A DNA stretch of 46,423 nucleotides from Atopobiaceae bacterium (GTDB taxonomy: Bacteria > Actinomycetota > Coriobacteriia > Coriobacteriales > Atopobiaceae), in contig JAUNEG010000016.1 of assembly GCA_030525685.1 (NCBI GenBank), forward strand, positions 1 to 46,423, written 5' to 3'. Numbering within the stretch: the stretch's first letter is position 1; each line of letters opens with the position of its first letter. Both the position numbers and the translations under genes were made by a program. The notes under the pieces are model-generated. The model was not told the origin of the DNA and did not search any database. It saw only the letters and a list, made by a program, of their open reading frames with translations. Positions 1-6,951 of this stretch are shown here, one piece after another.

Positions 1-2129
1 ACGGGACCGAGTACGAGTTCCTCGTCCAGGCCCACTGCATGGGCCGCTGGTCGGCCTTCACGGAGGCCGACCTCGTCGCGGCGACCCCCTGGGACCCCTC
101 GTCTCCGGTCGTCAGGGTCGCCTCCACCGGCGACGGCACCGTGACCCTCGAGTGGGACGGGGTCGACGGCGCCGAGCGCTACGCCGTGGCCGAGCGCGTC
201 GGCGGCCGCTACGTGACCTTCTCCTACGACTGCGAGGGCACCTCCTACACCGCCTCCGACCTCGCCAACGGCTACGAGCACTCCTTCCTGGTCCAGGCCT
301 ACGTCGGCGGCAGGTGGTCGTCGGTGAGCCCCGACCTCCGCGTCTCTGCCGTCCCCGAGGGAACGGAGAAGCCCTGCAACTATAGTGCGACGCCGACCGA
401 TAGGGGAGTGCGGCTGTCCTGGGATTCTGTGCCGGACGCGTCGCGGTATGCTGTTACGGTCTCAGGCCCCTTGAGAAAGACATACTACGTTTCGAGGCCA
501 ACCCTCTCCCTTACCGGTCTAGTCAATGGCTCGAAATATACTTTCTCCGTGAGGGCCTACGTTGACTTCATAGGGTCATGGACTCAGCTCACCGATCTTG
601 ACTTTTCCACGTTTGTACCAGGTACTGCAAATGCTCCAGCCCCCTTTGCTCAATCGGCTGGGAACGGGTGCGTTACTTTGACGTGGAATCCTGTGCCTGG
701 TGCGCAGAAATATGCGATTGCCGTTGAACGGGGGAATGGATTCTACACATATACATACGATTGCCTCGATACATCCTATGAAGTTTCTGGGCTGACTAAC
801 GGGACAACATATCGGTTCCTGGTCCAGGCCTATGTCGGGGGAACGTGGTCGAACTACTCTTCTGCGAATTTGATTTCTGCTGCTCCGGTTGACCCCCATG
901 CTCCGACAGACGTCTCGGCCGACGCCGGCGACGGCGAGGTCTCCCTCTCCTGGGCCGCGGTCCCGGGCGCCGAGCGCTACGCCGTGGCCTACCGGGACGG
1001 CGCCGGCTACCGGACCCTGACCTACGGCTGCGAGGGCACCTCCTACGTGGCCTCCGGCCTCTCCAACGGGCGCGAGTACGAGTTCCTCGTCCAGGCCCAC
1101 TGCATGGGCCGCTGGTCGGCCTTCACGGAGGCCGACCTCGTCGCGGCGACCCCCTGGGACCCCTCGTCTCCGGTCGTCAGGGTCGCCTCCACCGGCGACG
1201 GCACCGTGACCCTCGAGTGGGACGGGGTCGACGGCGCCGAGCGCTACGCCGTGGCCGAGCGCGTCGGCGGCCGCTACGTGACCTTCTCCTACGACTGCGA
1301 GGGCACCTCCTACACCGCCTCCGACCTCGCCAACGGCTACGAGCACTCCTTCCTGGTCCAGGCCTACGTCGGCGGCAGGTGGTCGTCGTATGGGTCTGGC
1401 TCATTGGTTACCGCAACGCCTCACGGAACGGTTTCTCCGAAGGCCGCCGCAAAAGCCGGGTATCGGTCGGCAACCATTTCTTGGTCTCGAGTCCCTGGGG
1501 CAACTCGATATGCGGTTGCAATCAGGACTTCGTCTGGCTTTAAAACGTATACCTACAACTGCACTAGCACTTCATACACAATTTCTGGTCTTCAAGGATC
1601 TACGAAATATCAGGTTCTCGTCCAGGCCTACTGCATGGGCCGCTGGTCCGGTTATTCCGAGCTTGATCTTGTGGAAGTAACTCCGACTGGTCCTTCTTTG
1701 AGCTACGGCGAGCAGCTTATGTTTGACAAGGTCATCAGTAAAAACTATTACAGCGCGACTTCCTGGTTGATTTTGGTTGACACCTCACGCAACGAGGTCG
1801 GTATCTTTAGTTATCGAAATTCGAAGTGGTCGCTTTCAAAATTCTGGGACTGCACCACTGGTAAGAGCAGCACGCCGACCGTTAAGGGCCAGTTTACCGT
1901 CCAGTCCAAGGGGCGTTCGTTTGGCTCGGGCTATACATGCTGGTATTGGACGCAGTTCTATGGTGACTATCTTTTCCACTCGGTTCTTTACAATCCGGGC
2001 AGTATGACATCGATTCAGGACGGCCGCCTGGGCATTAATGCTTCCCATGGATGCGTCCGACTGGCACTTTCGAATGCAAAATGGATTTACAACAACATTC
2101 CTCGTGGGACTAAAGTTGTCATTTACTGA
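1..2129 (+). CDS. Fibronectin type III repeat protein with C-terminal L,D-transpeptidase (YkuD) domain, 5' end outside window
   Basis: The reading frame is open from the first base (first full codon at 3), so the start and any signal peptide lie upstream. The visible protein has one partial and about six complete FN3-like modules of roughly 88 residues, each with a conserved W, an 'ERYAVA'-type strand and a '(F/V)LVQAY/H' strand. A YkuD domain follows from about 1750 onward. Its catalytic motif is SHGCVRL (Cys codon 2052-2054), with an upstream 'FHSVLY' His. YkuD enzymes make 3-3 cross-links in peptidoglycan or attach proteins to it, so I infer a cell-wall enzyme displayed on an FN3 stalk. 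GC content changes sharply inside the gene: GC-rich at 1-375 and 905-1390, much more AT-rich at 376-900 and 1391-2129. One 316-bp segment occurs twice. Confidence 0.88.
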   Translation, partial: GTEYEFLVQAHCMGRWSAFTEADLVAATPWDPSSPVVRVASTGDGTVTLEWDGVDGAERYAVAERVGGRYVTFSYDCEGTSYTASDLANGYEHSFLVQAYVGGRWSSVSPDLRVSAVPEGTEKPCNYSATPTDRGVRLSWDSVPDASRYAVTVSGPLRKTYYVSRPTLSLTGLVNGSKYTFSVRAYVDFIGSWTQLTDLDFSTFVPGTANAPAPFAQSAGNGCVTLTWNPVPGAQKYAIAVERGNGFYTYTYDCLDTSYEVSGLTNGTTYRFLVQAYVGGTWSNYSSANLISAAPVDPHAPTDVSADAGDGEVSLSWAAVPGAERYAVAYRDGAGYRTLTYGCEGTSYVASGLSNGREYEFLVQAHCMGRWSAFTEADLVAATPWDPSSPVVRVASTGDGTVTLEWDGVDGAERYAVAERVGGRYVTFSYDCEGTSYTASDLANGYEHSFLVQAYVGGRWSSYGSGSLVTATPHGTVSPKAAAKAGYRSATISWSRVPGATRYAVAIRTSSGFKTYTYNCTSTSYTISGLQGSTKYQVLVQAYCMGRWSGYSELDLVEVTPTGPSLSYGEQLMFDKVISKNYYSATSWLILVDTSRNEVGIFSYRNSKWSLSKFWDCTTGKSSTPTVKGQFTVQSKGRSFGSGYTCWYWTQFYGDYLFHSVLYNPGSMTSIQDGRLGINASHGCVRLALSNAKWIYNNIPRGTKVVIY
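8..323 (+). repeat. First copy of 316-bp intragenic FN3 module duplication
   Basis: Bases 8-323 match 1073-1388 base for base by eye, a 1065-bp offset that is a multiple of three. The copy covers the end of one FN3 module and nearly all of the next. Identity at synonymous sites means recent duplication or gene conversion. Sequence upstream of base 1 may extend the array. Confidence 0.93.
1073..1388 (+). repeat. Second copy of 316-bp intragenic FN3 module duplication
   Basis: Identical partner of 8-323. Homology stops abruptly at 1388/1389, where the gene switches from GC-rich to AT-rich codons, so the copy edge is also a composition boundary. Confidence 0.93.
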
Positions 2130-2169
2130 TTGCCTTGTGGGTTTTTGGATGTCGCAACGGACTGGTGCA

Positions 2170-2197
2170 TTGGCTGAAGAACGGGGAGCAATAGAAT
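2170..2197 (+). promoter_or_regulatory. Putative promoter of ABC exporter operon
   Basis: TTGGCT (2170-2175) and TAGAAT (2192-2197) are 16 bp apart, between the transpeptidase stop and the TTG start at 2232. Confidence 0.5.
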
Positions 2198-2231
2198 ACG
2201 ATGGTCGCGGATCGGCACGAGGAGGCATGCA

Positions 2232-3038
2232 TTGTTCGGCACGCTCAAGCAGATACTCACGGAGAACTGGCAGTGGCGCCACCAGATCTGGGACCTCGCC
2301 AAGTTCGACCTGATCAAGACCTACCGCGGCGCCGCCCTCGGCAAGGTGTGGCTCTTCACCAAGCCTGCCGTCTACATCCTCGTCTACTGGTTCACGCTCT
2401 CCGTGGGCATGCGCCACTCTTCCGACATCAACGGGCAGCCGTTCCTGCTGTGGCTCGCCGCCGGCGTCTTCCCCTGGTTCTTCATGTCTGACGCCATCAA
2501 CACGGGCAGCGACGTCTACCACCGCTACGGGTACCTGGTGAACCGCATCAAGTTCCCGCTGTCGGTCATCTCCACGTTCTACACGCTCTCCCTGCTCATC
2601 ATCTTTGCCTGCACGATGCTCTTCACGATCCTGGTCTGCCTGCTCACGGGCGTCCGCCTATCGATCTACATCCTCCAGCTGCCGCTCGTCATGGCGATCA
2701 TGTTCGTGTTCTGGACGGCGTGGTCGGTCATGCTCTCGCCGCTCGGCGCCGTCTCGAAGGACTTCGCCAACCTGATCAAGACGCTCTCCACGCCGTTCTT
2801 CTGGCTCTCGGGCGTCCTGTTCCAGCTCACGTCGCTTCCGCACATCGCCCAGAGGATCATGGCGTTCAACCCCGTCGCCTGGTGCTGCGACGCGGTGCGC
2901 AGCTGCTTCGTCTACGACAAGTGGATCTGGTCCGACCCCAAGGAGCTCCTCCCGTTCCTGTTCACGTTCCTCGCGGTGGTCGTTCTCGCGCTGTGCAGCT
3001 ACAAGAAGCTGTACAAGGAGGTGCCCGATGTCCTCTAA
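2232..3038 (+). CDS. ABC-2 type transporter permease (polysaccharide/teichoic acid export family)
   Basis: 268 aa. The start is TTG at 2232, six bases after a strong AGGAGG-type Shine-Dalgarno at 2220-2225; the ATG at 2227 is in another frame. Six hydrophobic segments are visible, beginning 'VWLFTKPAVYILVYW' and ending 'FLFTFLAVVVLALC', in the arrangement of TagG/RfbA/Wzm permeases. The protein forms the membrane channel that moves a lipid-linked glycan or wall polymer outward, powered by the ATPase encoded next. The two genes overlap by 11 bp, which implies coupled translation. The substrate cannot be read from the sequence, because no glycosyltransferase cluster is visible beside it. The FN3/YkuD gene upstream fits a cell-envelope setting. 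Confidence 0.87.
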   Translation: MFGTLKQILTENWQWRHQIWDLAKFDLIKTYRGAALGKVWLFTKPAVYILVYWFTLSVGMRHSSDINGQPFLLWLAAGVFPWFFMSDAINTGSDVYHRYGYLVNRIKFPLSVISTFYTLSLLIIFACTMLFTILVCLLTGVRLSIYILQLPLVMAIMFVFWTAWSVMLSPLGAVSKDFANLIKTLSTPFFWLSGVLFQLTSLPHIAQRIMAFNPVAWCCDAVRSCFVYDKWIWSDPKELLPFLFTFLAVVVLALCSYKKLYKEVPDVL

Positions 3039-3819
3039 GGTGCAGACGCCCAAGATCGACTACGGTGACGCCAACGTCATCCGCGACGAGGACCGTACGA
3101 ACCCCGTGGCCGTGCGCTTTGACCGCGTGCGCAAGACCTACAAGCTCTTCAAGAGCGACAAGCAGCGTCTGGCGGCCACGTTCTCCAGGCGCATCAAGTA
3201 CGACCTCATCAACGCGAGCGACGACCTCACCTTCACCTGCAAGCGCGGCGAGGCGCTGGCGTTTCTGGGCGACAACGGCGCCGGCAAGTCCACGGCCCTC
3301 AAGATGATCACGGGCGTGTGCTTCCCCACGTCCGGCACCATCGAGGTGCACGGGCGCGTCTCCGCGCTTCTCGAGCTCTCAGCGGGCTTCGACATGCGTC
3401 TCTCCGGCATGGAGAACATCCGCATGCGCTGCCAGCTGTGGGGGCTCTCCGAGGAGGAGGCCGAGGAGCTCATCCCCAGCATCGTGGAGTTCTCCGAGCT
3501 TGGCAAGTACATTGAGCAGCCCATGCGCACCTACTCGAGCGGCATGCGCGCCCGCTTGGGCTTCGCGTTCGCGTCCTCGATCAAGCCGGACATCTTGGTG
3601 GTGGACGAGGCGCTCTCCGTGGGCGACCGCAAGTTCTCCGCCAAGTGCCGCAAGCGCGTGAGCGACATCATGAAGAACGAGAACGTCACCGTGCTCTTCG
3701 TCACGCACTCCACGTCCCAGGCCAAGGAGTTCTGCACCCGCGGCATCGTGCTGTCCCACGGCAAGACCATGTTCGAGGGCCCCATCGAGGACGCCGTGGC
3801 GTTCTACGAGAACTCATAG
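3028..3819 (+). CDS. ABC transporter ATP-binding protein (TagH/Wzt-like)
   Basis: 263 aa. Walker A GDNGAGKST is at residues 81-89, signature SSGMR at 170-174, Walker B ILVVDE at 189-194 and the H-loop His near 227. A long N-terminal extension before the first strand (about 27 residues) and the 'LLELSAGFDMRLSGMENI' segment are typical of ATPases that drive export of wall teichoic acid or O-antigen. The protein ends soon after the nucleotide-binding domain, so it lacks the carbohydrate-binding C-terminus of Wzt proteins that read a modified chain end. It overlaps the permease gene by 11 bp and should form a 2+2 exporter with it. Confidence 0.9.
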   Translation: MSSKVQTPKIDYGDANVIRDEDRTNPVAVRFDRVRKTYKLFKSDKQRLAATFSRRIKYDLINASDDLTFTCKRGEALAFLGDNGAGKSTALKMITGVCFPTSGTIEVHGRVSALLELSAGFDMRLSGMENIRMRCQLWGLSEEEAEELIPSIVEFSELGKYIEQPMRTYSSGMRARLGFAFASSIKPDILVVDEALSVGDRKFSAKCRKRVSDIMKNENVTVLFVTHSTSQAKEFCTRGIVLSHGKTMFEGPIEDAVAFYENS

Positions 3820-3913
3820 GGAAGGGGCCTCGCCGGCTGCCTCGTCCTTCTCGTCCCACCGGTGGCGAATCGGCCCCCAGCGGATTGTCGCGTCTGGAGG
3901 GTCCGTTTCGGGG

Positions 3914-3999
3914 TAAGATAGCCCCTGTGGCCGAACGGCCACGGGTATCGCGCGCAAGCGCAGCTTTTGCCCCGCGGGGCAGAGAAAGAAAGGCACGAC
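3914..3999 (+). promoter_or_regulatory. Promoter and structured 5' leader of cold-shock gene
   Basis: A TAAGAT -10 box at 3914-3919 leaves a leader of about 75 nt. The leader contains two stems, GTGGCC/GGCCAC (3926-3941) and GCCCC/GGGGC around 3969-3981, followed by the AGAAAGAAAGG ribosome-binding region. Structured leaders that sense temperature are known for csp genes; that role here is inference. Confidence 0.5.
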
Positions 4000-4203
4000 A
4001 TGGCTCAGGGTACTGTTAAGTGGTTCAATCCGGACAAGGGCTACGGCTTCATCTCCCGTGAGGATGGGGACGACCTGTTCGTTCACTACTCCGAGATTCA
4101 GATGGACGGCTTCAAGACGCTGGACGAGGGCCAGGCCGTCGAGTTTGACGTCACCACCGGTCAGAACGGCAAGCTCCAGGCTTCCAACGTCCGCAAGCTC
4201 TAA
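4000..4203 (+). CDS. Cold-shock domain protein (CspA family)
   Basis: 67 aa, the normal length of a single cold-shock domain. RNP1-like KGYGFI and RNP2-like LFVHY are both present, as is the '[14 protein letters not shown]' N-terminus. These proteins bind single-stranded RNA or DNA and act as RNA chaperones. I chose ATG 4000 over the in-frame ATG at 3967, because it gives the canonical N-terminus and sits 7 bp after an AGAAAGG ribosome-binding site; the longer version would add 11 non-conserved residues. The gene is monocistronic, between its own promoter and a strong terminator. Confidence 0.96.
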   Translation: MAQGTVKWFNPDKGYGFISREDGDDLFVHYSEIQMDGFKTLDEGQAVEFDVTTGQNGKLQASNVRKL

Positions 4204-4226
4204 GCTTCAGCGAACAGCGACTTGGA

Positions 4227-4256
4227 GGGGCTCGGACTTCGGTCCGGGCCCCTTTT
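4227..4256 (+). terminator. Rho-independent terminator of cold-shock gene
   Basis: An 11-bp GC-rich stem (4227-4237 with 4242-4252) closed by a TTCG tetraloop, followed by TTTT. Confidence 0.92.
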
Positions 4257-4342
4257 GCGTTTGGGCAAGGGCTGCCTGAGATCTGCGCTGACTGCTCCTG
4301 TGGTGTCGTTTGGCAAGATTTCGATATATTTCACTAGAAAAA

Positions 4343-4359
4343 TTACGGATAACCCGTAA
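4343..4359. promoter_or_regulatory. Perfect inverted repeat in AT-rich promoter region of the RloA-like gene
   Basis: TTACGG - 5 nt - CCGTAA lies about 40 bp before the ATG at 4397, in the most AT-rich stretch of the neighbourhood (4310-4380). It is a candidate operator, but no regulator is encoded beside it. I cannot fix the -10 with confidence. Confidence 0.4.
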
Positions 4360-4396
4360 AGTCTTGCCTAAAGCAATGTGAGAGAAGGGGATTCCA

Positions 4397-5713
4397 ATGC
4401 TCACGTCCTTCTCGTTCAAGAATTACGGGCCCTATCGCGAAGAGGCTCGGCTCGATTTACGCGCCGCTTCCGCGTACAAGGAGCATGAGTACAACTTGGT
4501 GGAGTCCTCCATGGGTGAGAAGCTCCTGAAGGTCGTTGCAATCTATGGGGCCAACGCCTCCGGCAAGAGTCAGCTGATAAAGGCGTATCGGGCGTTCTCG
4601 AGGATCGTCACGGAGTCGTTCAGCCAGGTGGATGAGCGCGCTGCGAGCGGGTCGGGCGACTTTGTTGCCGGCCGCAATGAGTCTGCTCTTGCGCGGCACT
4701 ACAACCCGTTCACGTTTGCCTCCGACGGCGCTGACGAAAGCGAGTTCGAGGCGACGTTTGACGTCGACGAGGGTGAGATCAGACACGGCTTCTCGACCGA
4801 CGGCAGACGCGTGCTCTCCGAGTGGCTCTATCTGGTGAAGGCGTCGACCAAGAGGCTGAGCGTCCTGTTTGAGCGCGATGGGCAGGACATTGAGTTTGGC
4901 TCGTCCATTCGCTCCGAGTGCGACAGGTATGCGGAGAACATCTCCGAGGGGACGCTGGTGCTCTCGTTCATGAGCGGCATCGCCCTCAAGACTCCGTATT
5001 TCAAGATCGCCAAGCGTTGCGTCTCGAGTACGTTTGCCTTCACCAGCATCTCCTCTGAGTTCGTGAATGACGTCATTGATGAAGTCGCCCTTGAGTACTC
5101 GAACGAGGATAAGCATGCTCGTCTCCTCGAGTTCCTCAGGGCCATCGACGTCTGCATTGAGGACATCTCCGTGGAGAGAAATGGCGACAACGTGCTCGTG
5201 TTCACGCATCATCGCGGCGCCGACGGCAGGGACTACCGCGTTCCGATCACGATCGAATCCGAGGGAACCAAGAAGGCAATCGTGCTCTTTTACCTTATGA
5301 GCGCGGCGGTCTCCTCCGGCGCCACGCTGCTCATGGACGAGCTTAGCGCCGCTCTTCACCCGCTTCTCGTCCGTGCGCTCATAACGCAGTTCCACCGCGA
5401 AGGCGTCAAGGGGCAGTTGGTGTTTACCACGCACGACACCTCCATGCTGGATAAACGCTACCTGCGGAGGGACCAGGTGTGGTTCGTGGACAAGAACGAG
5501 AGTGGCTCCTCCGAGCTCTACTCGCTCGCTGACTTCAAGCTGCGCAACGACACCAACTACACGAAGGGCTACCTCTCCGGAATGTTCGGCGCCATCCCCA
5601 AGCTCAAGGAGTTCGTGCTCGGGGGTGACGAGGATGAGTGCGAGCGGGAGGTTCGACGGGCGTCGTCGGCAGAGGGGCCCGCGGACGATCGAGACGAGAG
5701 AGCCTCGCTGTGA
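4397..5713 (+). CDS. AAA15-family ATPase, RloA/AbiLi-like (putative phage defence)
   Basis: 438 aa. It starts 'MLTSFSFKNYGPY', as AAA15/OLD-like ABC ATPases do. Walker A GANASGKS is at 51-58, the signature-like SEGTKK at 288-293, Walker B LLMDE at 311-315 with the following 'LSAALHP', and a switch His near 346 (TTHDT). This architecture, with an RloB gene following in overlap, matches the RloAB and AbiLi/AbiLii pairs. In those pairs the ATPase is thought to sense infection and control a toxic partner. The start has a GAAGGGG ribosome-binding site 6 bp upstream. GC content is clearly below that of the flanking genes and the promoter is AT-rich, which points to horizontal acquisition. The defence role is inferred from family and pairing. 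Confidence 0.82.
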   Translation: MLTSFSFKNYGPYREEARLDLRAASAYKEHEYNLVESSMGEKLLKVVAIYGANASGKSQLIKAYRAFSRIVTESFSQVDERAASGSGDFVAGRNESALARHYNPFTFASDGADESEFEATFDVDEGEIRHGFSTDGRRVLSEWLYLVKASTKRLSVLFERDGQDIEFGSSIRSECDRYAENISEGTLVLSFMSGIALKTPYFKIAKRCVSSTFAFTSISSEFVNDVIDEVALEYSNEDKHARLLEFLRAIDVCIEDISVERNGDNVLVFTHHRGADGRDYRVPITIESEGTKKAIVLFYLMSAAVSSGATLLMDELSAALHPLLVRALITQFHREGVKGQLVFTTHDTSMLDKRYLRRDQVWFVDKNESGSSELYSLADFKLRNDTNYTKGYLSGMFGAIPKLKEFVLGGDEDECEREVRRASSAEGPADDRDERASL

Positions 5714-6284
5714 GACCTTTCTGATCGTTTCCGAAGGGGCCAAGACGGAGCCCTACTATTTCGAGGGACTCGTCAGGTCGCTCGTCGGGACCGTGCCTGA
5801 CGAGGTGGAGATCGAGGGCGCCGGCCGTGTCACCACCTCGCTGGTCGAGTGGGTCGCGAAGAAGGTGAACCGTTCGCCGCGGAACTACGACAAAGTATGG
5901 GTGGTGTTCGACCGGGACGACTTCGAGAGCTTTGACGAAGCCATCTCCGTCGCGGAGCATAACGGGTTCCATGCCGCATGGAGCAACGAGGCGTTTGAGT
6001 ACTGGCTTTGCCTCTACCTGGGGCGCTATGACTCGGCGCTGTCAAGGGACGACTGGGTCGGCATCCTCGACGCGGCTTTCAAGAAGGCGGGGCGCGGCGG
6101 CTTTGAGAAGAACCGCGAGGACGTATTCTCCGTGCTCGCCGAGCTTGGCGATCACGAAATGGCGAAGCGTCATGCCAGGAACGTGCGCGAGCAGTACGGG
6201 CGGCGCGGGCGGCCCTCGAGGTGCAACCCGTGCACGACGGTGGACCTGCTCGTCCACCAGCTGGAGAGCGCGCTGAAAGGCTGA
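5634..6284 (+). CDS. RloB family protein (AbiLii-like effector candidate)
   Basis: 216 aa. The hallmark RloB blocks are all present: 'IVSEGAKTEPYYF' (31-43), 'VFDRDDF' (91-97), 'SNEAFEYWLCLYL' (117-129) and 'NPCTTVDLLVHQL' near the end (198-210). The conserved acidic blocks suggest a TOPRIM-like metal-dependent nuclease fold, which is inference. ATG 5634 was chosen because it follows GGGGGTGA at 5-bp spacing and gives a normal family length. The frame stays open upstream to 5502, but those residues are a shadow of the ATPase gene. The resulting 80-bp overlap with that gene is unusually long and implies tight coupling of the two proteins. Confidence 0.83.
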   Translation: MSASGRFDGRRRQRGPRTIETREPRCETFLIVSEGAKTEPYYFEGLVRSLVGTVPDEVEIEGAGRVTTSLVEWVAKKVNRSPRNYDKVWVVFDRDDFESFDEAISVAEHNGFHAAWSNEAFEYWLCLYLGRYDSALSRDDWVGILDAAFKKAGRGGFEKNREDVFSVLAELGDHEMAKRHARNVREQYGRRGRPSRCNPCTTVDLLVHQLESALKG

Positions 6285-6326
6285 TCCTGCGACGCGCGTT
6301 CTTCTCGGCTGTGGTGCCGCGTTGCA

Positions 6327-6394
6327 CCGAGAAAGTAGATCCGTCCAAAACTGGCGTTCTCGCCACCTGAATTTGGACGGATCGTCTTTCTCGG
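6327..6394. repeat. Palindromic intergenic element with 23-nt arms (GATCCGTCCAAA type)
   Basis: Arms 6327-6349 and 6372-6394 are inverted copies with 21 of 23 matches. Each arm reads CCGAGAAAG, two variable bases, then GATCCGTCCAAA. The loop is 22 nt and contains GTTCTCGCC. It begins 43 bp after the RloB stop, and a CTTCTCG motif at 6301-6307 comes before it. There is no T-tract, so it is not a classic terminator. Confidence 0.9.
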
Positions 6395-6428
6395 CGATTG
6401 TGCCGCCGTGTGTACCGCCCTCTACCCC

Positions 6429-6457
6429 TTGACAACAATCCGAAATCGGACTAACGT
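6429..6457 (+). promoter_or_regulatory. Promoter with embedded palindrome, marR-ABC operon
   Basis: TTGACA (6429-6434) and TAACGT (6452-6457) have 17-bp spacing. The spacer contains TCCGA-AA-TCGGA (6439-6450), a perfect inverted repeat placed where a bound MarR dimer would block RNA polymerase. Autoregulation is inferred. Confidence 0.72.
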
Positions 6458-6483
6458 GGCACGCCGACCAGAAAGGGGGGGCG

Positions 6484-6951
6484 TTGACCACGCACGACCA
6501 GCTCACGAGCGTGCGAGACATCGACGCGCTCTACCGCGAGAGCGACAAGCTCTACTACGACCTCGCCCGCGACTGCGGCCTGTCCGAGACCGCGTACTGG
6601 ATCATGTACGCGCTCGAGGTCTCGGGCGGCAGCGTCACGCAGCGCCAGATCGCCGGCGACTTCTCGTACTCCAAGCAGACCGTCAACTCCGCGCTCAAGA
6701 CGCTCGAGGCGCGCGGCCTGGTGGAGCTGGCGCCCGCCGAGGGCGACCGGCGCTCCAAGCTCGTCTCGCTCACCGCCCGGGGCCGCGCCTTCGCCGACGA
6801 GCGCATCCGCCCGGCCATCGCGGCCGAGGACCGCGCCTTCACCAGGCTCGCGCCCGCCGAGCGCGCCGAGCTCGTGCACCTGGTGCGCGCCTACGCGGAC
6901 GCCATCGACGCCGAGCTGACAGGCCTCCGCGAGGGGAGGGCGGACGCATGA
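6484..6951 (+). CDS. MarR family transcriptional regulator
   Basis: 155 aa winged-helix protein. The central 'GGSVTQRQIAGDFSYSKQTVNSALKTLEARGLVE' region (written here in short form; it starts near residue 53) has the helix-turn-helix and recognition helix of MarR. A wing with 'EGDRRSKLVSLT' follows. The start is TTG 6484, just after an AAAGGGGGG ribosome-binding region. The stop overlaps the start of the next gene (ATGA), and the regulator leads a three-gene operon with two ABC exporter halves. That is a common layout for MarR repressors that sense the drug or metabolite the exporter removes. Confidence 0.9.
   Translation: MTTHDQLTSVRDIDALYRESDKLYYDLARDCGLSETAYWIMYALEVSGGSVTQRQIAGDFSYSKQTVNSALKTLEARGLVELAPAEGDRRSKLVSLTARGRAFADERIRPAIAAEDRAFTRLAPAERAELVHLVRAYADAIDAELTGLREGRADA

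Noticed and set aside
576..1346. Long minus-strand open frame opposite the FN3 gene
   Set aside because: Mirror of a GC-rich coding strand; low-complexity Gly/Val/Arg product and no ribosome-binding site.
3967..3999. Longer start for the cold-shock gene
   Set aside because: Adds 11 non-conserved residues from the leader; the canonical start and ribosome-binding site are at 4000.
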